Positions 59,601 through 64,000 of a stretch of DNA of 64,000 nucleotides are shown in pieces (positions within the stretch are counted from its first letter, which is position 1; every line of letters starts with the position of its first letter). The notes under the pieces were generated by a model. The model ran no database searches. It saw nothing but the letters and a program-made list of their open reading frames with translations, and was not told the DNA's origin. The stretch is from the NCBI RefSeq assembly GCF_965363235.1, contig NC_134845.1, positions 30,692,524 through 30,756,523 of the forward strand, in the 5' to 3' direction. The stretch comes from Mytilus galloprovincialis (Eukaryota; Mollusca; Bivalvia; Mytilida; Mytilidae). The position numbers were made by a program, and so were the translations under genes.

Positions 59601-62600
59601 TAAAATGACTATATAATAGATATACATAATAAAACCAAAGTGGTAACTAACTACAGAATAAAAACGGAAACATTACATAAAACAACCTAAATACCAGCAC
59701 ATAAAAATTCACAGCCGATTTAGAAAAAGCCAGTTCAACGCACACAGTGACGTCACATTTGAATTTCTAAAACGATTTCCAAAAAGTAATCAGGTAATTT
59801 AATTACCTTTACTTTGATTGCTTTTTCAGATGGGTTTTCAGCATCTACAGTTAGTTTACGGTGGATGGAACCTGCAATGACATTGAAAGATGGTATTGTT
59901 AACAGTCAATTTACTATAAAAGCATCTGAATCATATACGTGTGATAAGGAATATCCATCAGGTAAAATTATGTAATTTTTTAATTTATTTGAACATTATA
60001 TATAAATAAAAAATGAAACATGCTAAATGTACTGTGGATTCATTCTCATTCGTTAGATTCCAATTGTCTCGGATTTCGTAGGTACAGGTGAACCATGAAG
60101 TTAAATGTCCAACCAATAACATTTTTTTTAACCACGAAATTAAATATTCACGAACATGAACATTTTCCTTAATCCACCAAAGTTGGTACCCGTGAAGTAT
60201 ATAAATCCTAATTATTTATAACTATTAATTGTAAAAAAAAAAAGCCAACCCGGAAAGTATTAACAAAACGTGTTGCTCAGTCTTCAGTTTTGCAGATTGG
60301 ATTTTGTTTACTGTTGTTTTTCATTTCGTCATTTTGTTTTGCCACAGCATTGCCAATTTGAGATGGCTTTATTTGTTCTTATTTCATTTTAGTATTTTTT
60401 GCTCATTGTTATACCGAGCACCGAAGTAAAATTAGTATTTTTTGCTCATTGTTATACCGAGCACCGAAGTAAAATTAGTATTTTTTGCTCATTGTTATAC
60501 CGAGCACCGAAGTAAAATTAGTATTTTTTGCTCATTGTTATACCGAGCACCGAAGTAAAATTAGTATTTTTTGCTCATTGTTATACCGAGCACCGAAGTA
60601 AAATTAGTATTTTTTGCTCATTGTTATACCGAGCACCGAAGTAAAATTAGTATTTTTTGCTCATTGTTATACCGAGCACCGAAGTAAAATTAGTATTTTT
60701 TGCTCATTGTTATACCGAGCACCGAAGTAAAATTAGTATTTTTTGCTCATTGTAATACCGAGCACCGAAGTAAAATTAGTATTTTTTGCTCATTGTTATA
60801 CCGAGCACCGAAGTAAAATTAGTATTTTTTGCTCATTGTTATACCGAGCACCGAAGTAAAATTAGTATTTTTTGCTCATTGTAATACCGAGCACCGAAGT
60901 AAAATTAGTATTTTTTTACTCTCTCTTATACCGATCCCTGAAGTAAATTTAATAATGGAGAATTCTATAAAAGAGCCCCACATATTAAGGCGTAGTAATT
61001 TTTTATAATTAGTATAGTAAGTCATAACGTACTTTAATATACGTTTCAACCATCACTAGGTAATACGTTATCCTAATGAGTAAAATGAATTAGACATTTG
61101 ATTTGAAAATATCTTCCTCCTCTAATCTAAGTTCTACGATGGTCTTTTCAGCTCTTTTTGACCACTTGAAAAAAGATTTATTTTCACTTTCAAATGACAA
61201 ATGGAAATCCTTGACAAGGTAAAAGTGGAAAATGTGATCATCTACAGAAATTCAAGAAGGAAGATGTCATGCATTTTTAGTTTTTGAATTTTGAATTTCT
61301 TCAAAAATTGTGATCGTTGCGGTGACAGATGTAGGTGTACTCCAAAGTGGCACTTTTATCAATTAAAAAATGCACAACCGAATGATATGCAGGTTTTACA
61401 TTTTTTTATCGGTTTGCCTCTCCAAACTTTATTTAATCCAAATTCTATAAGAATGTCGGGTAACACACCTGTTCTCACGGTGTCTACCTAGACAAGTGAT
61501 GAAAAGTAATGCAATGCATCTGATGAGTACTAAAAGTTGAAAATAACTTGAACAAAATGATTAACCTTATGAAATTATGTTTAAAAACTTTTAATCGGAA
61601 ATGCGGCTTGTTGCTTACAGTTATTTATTGCCTTGTTTGATGGTTATTTATTCGTTATCACTAGGAACTAATAAAGACGTCGACTGATACAAATGTTTTT
61701 GATTTATTTGTAGGAAACTATACATGTATTGGTGTCAACGTAAATCTGACGAGGCAGTATGGATTCTATCTAATTCAAGTTTATGCACCATCAGCATTGA
61801 TAGTTGTGCTTTCATGGGTTTCATTTTGGTTGAATACTGACGCTATACCAGCTAGAGTATCCCTCGGCATTCTAACAGTATTGTCAGTGTCCACTAATGG
61901 TCATTTCAGTGTAGGCTTAACACAACGTGTATCATATGTGAGGGCCATAGACGTATGGAATGTTGTGTGTTTGTTGTTTGTTTTCGGTGCAATGATAGAA
62001 TACGCATATGTCGCAATGATCGAACGGGTTGAGGAAAGGAGAACAATTGAACGAATAGGAATAATTGGAAACAACCATAATATATTTAATGAACAGGTAT
62101 TTTTTTTCATCTTTTATGATGTAAATTTTTTTTAGTCATAATAACAGTTTTTTTAATATTACATCTAGTAATGGTAATCATAATGGGTTAAGAAAATCTA
62201 CATATGAAAATAAGGAATTGTTATATAAAAGCGCTTATTGTGTGTGTTTTGTTTTCAGCTGAACATGTACTAATTATATAGTAGTTAGTTTGGACAGTTG
62301 TATTCACTAAGACAGCTGTAATGAGTGAGCGAGGCGAGGTCAGTTGTCGCGCGGGATACGGACAGTCCATGTATCATGATTATGACAAGTTCTTTGATAT
62401 AAGTTATATGGTTCTCTATTTTTCCCGTACGGTTGGTAAAATGCAAAGGGGGTGAGGCCGAATCTCCTATGGTTTTATTTCACCCGTTTAAATGGAAACA
62501 AACATTCACCCATATCTGAAACAATATTGTAATATGATTGATAAGAAGTAAGCTATACAAGAATATTCGATTTACAAATACAAAATATGCATTTTAAGAT

Positions 62601-63973
62601 GAAAAGACATTAAACATTGTCGACATTATATGTATGTATTATGTCTACATACACATTTAACATGTCTTTTTGAAATAATGCTAACAACGAGATAACAAAT
62701 AATGGCCATGGTCAACACCAAAGAACTGAATCAAGGACAGTTACAGACCCAAGTCTTGAACTGAATCACAAGTGCATATACGACAAGAAATAACATTGGA
62801 ACTATTCCTTCATGACAAGAATAAAATTGAGAATGGAAATTGGGAATGTGTCAAAGAGACAACAACCCGACCATACAGCAGACAACAACAGAAAGTCACC
62901 AGTAGGTCTTCAATGCAGCGATAAATTCCCGCACCCGGAGGCGTCCTTCAGCTGGCCCCTAAACAAATATATATACCAGTTCAGTGATAATGAACGCTAT
63001 ACTTAACTCTAAATTGTACACAAGAAACTAAAATTAAAAATAATACAAGACTAACAAAGTCCAAAGACTCCTGACTTGGGACAGGCGCAAATTTGCGGCG
63101 GGGTTAAACATGTTTATGAGATCTCAACCCTCCCCCTATACCTCTAGCCAATGCAGAAAAGTAAACGCATAACAATACGCACATTAATATTCAGTTCAAG
63201 AGAGATCCGAGTCTGATGTCAGAAAATGTAACCAAAGAAAATAAATAAAATGACAATAATACATAAATAACATCAGACTGCTAACAGTTAACTGACATGC
63301 CAGCTCCAGACTTCAATTAAACCGATTGAAAGATTATGTCTTCATCATATGAATATCAGGCACAATCCTTCCCGTGAGGTGTTTAATATTATAACATCAT
63401 AACATATATGAGAAGAACATTACCCGTGTCATGCCAACACCTGGTTTTCAAATAAATGTGTTTAGTTACGATGCAAAGGCCCTATACGTGAATCAATATT
63501 AACGCCAAAATATGCAATCTTTAATGACCTGACAACAGTATCGTAACTATATCCCTTCTTAATAAGTCTATTTAAAGGTTGTGTTAGCTTCTCTTGTGAA
63601 TACTGACATTTTTGTGCTTTATAAAGAATATTTCTATAAAATATTGGATGTGAAATACCTGAACGTATAAGAAGTCATCATGTTGAGCTATATTTACGAA
63701 TCATGTCCTTATACCGATGATAAAATTTAGTAAATGTTTTGACTAGTTTGTGATATCGAAAACCAATGAACGGCTCCTCAAAGGGTATTTAAATCTTTAA
63801 TGTTTCAAAACTAATCTATATCTGCTGTTTTGTTTGTTGATTAGGTTCCGAATGCCAAGGAAGACACGAAGAAGAAGAATAGTGCAAGATATATTGACAA
63901 ATTATCAAGAGCTGTTTTCCCGCTTGTTTTTGTGATATTCAATGTCATATATTGGCTTTATTATATGACATAA
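50555..63973 (+). CDS. Cys-loop anion-channel subunit, complete, nine exons (glycine-receptor-type loop C)
   Basis: Predicted pentameric ligand-gated chloride channel subunit. The spliced CDS is 1218 nt, 405 residues, all nine exons in phase. Order: short signal peptide MFLTTLTIAIC; polar linker; YDKRYPP block; loop D YLRQNW at 95-100; WVPD at 127-130; Cys-loop C171-C185 (13 between, FPFD inside); loop B ESYGF at 190-194; loop C with C229 and C240, spaced 11 apart as in glycine receptors; M1; PAR then M2 with R283 at 0' and L292 at 9'; M3; an M3-M4 loop of about 45 residues; M4 ending VIYWLYYMT. TAA is at 63971-63973, so the gene ends 27 bases before the window edge and its 3' UTR is mostly outside. 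M2 has Leu at 6' where glycine and most GABA receptors have Thr. In-frame TAG at 50540-50542 supports the chosen ATG. Closest by motif to invertebrate glycine-receptor-like subunits; the ligand is not known. Confidence 0.94.
50911..50964. repeat. Exact 27-bp tandem duplication
   Basis: TTTGACAGTTCTTATCACGC followed by TCCCTAT occurs twice back to back (50911-50937 and 50938-50964), in intron 1 of the + channel gene. Confidence 0.97.
51085..51260 (+). repeat. Family E dispersed repeat
   Basis: Words AAAGATACCAAAGGGACAGT, ATAAATCGAAAATAAACTGA and CAACGCCATGGCTAAAAATG. A shorter copy is at 2800-2905. In intron 1 of the + channel gene. Confidence 0.85.
51683..51736 (+). CDS. + channel gene, exon 2 (N-terminal linker)
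   Basis: 54 nt, acceptor TTTCAATTTAG, donor ATCAG|GTAGCT, phases 2 and 2. Encodes LNRTKDNTRVEGEDEMI with an NRT sequon. Supported by phase and by the matching exon 43626-43670 in the - gene. Confidence 0.68.
51737..53730. other. Intron 2 of the + channel gene
   Basis: About 2 kb, AT-rich. Only a family C repeat at 53440-53590 is recognised. An open frame at 52410-52658 has no domain. Confidence 0.4.
53440..53590 (+). repeat. Family C dispersed repeat
   Basis: GGCGCGCGTTTTGTCTAC, AAAAGACTCATCAGTGAAGC, GAAGTTGAAAGGCATTGAGG. The open frame at 53446-53790 starts in this repeat and overlaps exon 3 in a different frame. Confidence 0.85.
53731..53795 (+). CDS. + channel gene, exon 3 (YDKR.PP block)
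   Basis: 65 nt, acceptor ATTGTTTTAAAG, donor TTCAG|GTACGT, phases 2 and 1. Encodes ESIIKNILSRYDKRYPPRYN then S. It is masked by a longer spurious frame over the same bases. Length and phases equal those of the - gene exon 3. Confidence 0.88.
54628..54695 (+). CDS. + channel gene, exon 4
   Basis: 68 nt, acceptor CATTTCGCAG, donor GAAATG|GTAAGT, phases 1 and 0. Encodes IPTEVKVQMYVVGVFGIDES then EM. Confidence 0.95.
54696..55986. other. Intron 4 of the + channel gene, nothing recognised
   Basis: 1.3 kb, AT-rich, no repeat family copy or exon seen. Confidence 0.4.
55987..56213 (+). CDS. + channel gene, exon 5 (loops D, A and E)
   Basis: 227 nt, acceptor TTAAACAG, donor TTAAG|GTATGA, phases 0 and 2. 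Encodes RFSMSMYLRQNWIDPRLKFS, ECIWVPDLSFMTD and MMFLHPNGFVSYSL. The open frame runs four codons into the intron. Confidence 0.97.
56214..57799. other. Intron 5 of the + channel gene
   Basis: A TATAGCGCTAAA...CAAAGCGCTTTACA segment lies at 56490-56535. A family A2 repeat copy (GAGTGCCAATGAGACAACTC) lies at 57530-57625, and an inverted family D piece at 57660-57730. Open frames at 56838-57053 and 57161-57343 carry no domain. Confidence 0.5.
57800..57882 (+). CDS. + channel gene, exon 6 (Cys-loop)
   Basis: 83 nt, acceptor AATTTGTAG, donor AGCT|GTAAGT, phases 2 and 1. Encodes VTGTFTCFMQLQTFPFDEQS then CVLEMES. Confidence 0.97.
57883..59829. other. Intron 6 of the + channel gene
   Basis: Repeats at 58985-59240 (inverted copy of the AACAGCGGTATACTA family plus TGGTACAGGACATTTTA words) and 59395-59560 (family C). 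The frame at 58485-58733 has no domain. Confidence 0.5.
59830..59961 (+). CDS. + channel gene, exon 7 (loops B and C)
   Basis: 132 nt, acceptor CTTTTTCAG, donor ATCAG|GTAAAA, phases 1 and 1. Encodes GFSASTVSLRWMEPAMTLKD, GIVNSQFTIKA and SESYTCDKEYPS, including the first of the two extra loop C cysteines. Confidence 0.96.
60391..60945. repeat. 43-bp satellite array, 12 copies plus a decayed 13th
   Basis: The unit starts AGTATTTTTTGCTCATTG and contains TATACCGAGCACCGAAGTAA. Starts fall every 43 bp from 60391 to 60864 and the edge copy begins at 60907. Copies are identical except that copies 9 (60735) and 12 (60864) share TGTAATACC in place of TGTTATACC. In intron 7 of the + channel gene. Confidence 0.97.
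60946..61713. other. Remainder of intron 7 of the + channel gene
   Basis: No repeat family copy recognised. The frame at 61291-61491 has a CGDRCRC-like cysteine cluster but no flanking splice-site or homology support. Confidence 0.35.
61714..62096 (+). CDS. + channel gene, exon 8 (M1, M2, M3)
   Basis: 383 nt, acceptor TTATTTGTAG, donor GAACAG|GTATTT, phases 1 and 0. Encodes NYTCIGVNVNLTRQYGFYLI, the pore segment DAIPARVSLGILTVL, YVRAIDVWNVVCLLFVF and the start of the M3-M4 loop. The donor is weak. Confidence 0.97.
62097..63844. other. Intron 8 of the + channel gene
   Basis: 62820-63130 is a long copy of the GAGAATGGAAATTGGGAATG family, including CCCGCACCCGGAGGCGTCC and TTTGCGGCGGGGTTAAACAT. 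A CpG-dense patch (GAGTGAGCGAGGCGAGGTC to CGCGCGGGATACGG) lies at 62320-62360. An alternative acceptor TTTGTTTTCAG at 62248-62258 would lead to LNMY and a stop. Confidence 0.5.
62820..63130 (+). repeat. Family D dispersed repeat
   Basis: Words GAATGTGTCAAAGAGACAAC, CGGAGGCGTCCTTCAGCTGG, TGACTTGGGACAGGCGCAAA. Shorter copies are at 6216-6275, 17575-17660 and (inverted) 57660-57730. I recognise it as a common mussel repeat. Similar DNA may continue to about 63740. Confidence 0.8.
63845..63973 (+). CDS. + channel gene, exon 9 (M4 and stop)
   Basis: 129 nt, acceptor GTTGATTAG, phase 0, stop TAA 63971-63973. Encodes VPNAKEDTKKKNSARYIDKL, then SRAVFPLVFVIFNVIYWLYY and MT. The basic stretch and M4 match the - gene exon 9. 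Confidence 0.97.
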   Translation, partial: VPNAKEDTKKKNSARYIDKLSRAVFPLVFVIFNVIYWLYYMT

Positions 63974-64000
63974 CATCACATTAGTTTTATTCATGTTACA

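Noticed and set aside
61291..61491. 66-codon frame with a CDRCGDRCRC cysteine cluster
   Set aside because: Looked like a zinc-binding fragment, but it is short, intronic and without flanking conserved residues or matching splice phases.

Overview
The window looks like nuclear DNA from a marine mussel (Mytilus-type bivalve). It is AT-rich and intron-rich, with canonical GT-AG splice sites. It is full of short dispersed repeats whose core words I know from Mytilus sequence, for example CGGCCTTCAACAATGAGCA, GACTCATCAGTGA and AACTGACAACGCCATGGC. The mussel assignment is an inference from these repeats plus the gene families. There is no bacterial-type gene organisation, CRISPR array or intact rRNA gene.

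Two gene families are present. On the left are SLC36 proton-coupled amino acid transporters: the last coding exon of one gene on + (3042-3280) and a complete nine-exon paralogue on - (22207 down to 13045, 463 aa). The two are tail-to-tail. On the right are two complete nine-exon Cys-loop (pentameric ligand-gated) anion-channel subunit genes. One is on - (44747 down to 35579, 411 aa), the other on + (50555 to 63973, 405 aa). They are head-to-head, with 5.8 kb between start codons. Every splice phase matches, and coding exons 3 to 7 have identical lengths (65, 68, 227, 83, 132), so they are paralogues by inverted duplication. Both carry the PAR anion-selectivity motif before M2. They differ at loop C: the + protein has the glycine-receptor-type second cysteine pair and the - protein has lost both cysteines. 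I joined the exons by hand from splice sites and phase; several (for example 53731-53795 and 38224-38355) lie in frames where longest-ORF calling shows nothing useful.

The rest is intronic or intergenic and mostly mobile-element derived. The main items are a TTAA-flanked element (30681-31307), an hAT-like element with ATTACTG target duplications (47906-48775), a composite element with TATACGACCGCA ends (10361-12622), foldback elements (21301-21485, 37631-37787), a long imperfect palindrome upstream of the SLC36 gene (24300-24448), a broken non-LTR retrotransposon pol end (28455-29410), tRNA-like SINE heads, a 43-bp satellite (60391-60945), a 58-bp minisatellite (18486-19185) and a 29-bp x4 repeat (1773-1888). 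One 150-codon ORF inside an SLC36 intron (20360-20809) is protein-like but unidentified.

Functionally, a cluster of amino acid transporters next to amino-acid-type or GABA-type chloride channel subunits is a plausible neighbourhood, but nothing in the sequence shows that the two families are co-regulated. No wholly new multi-gene system is evident. The strongest biological leads are the divergent channel pair with its loop C and pore differences, and the young palindromic or TIR elements inside both gene families.
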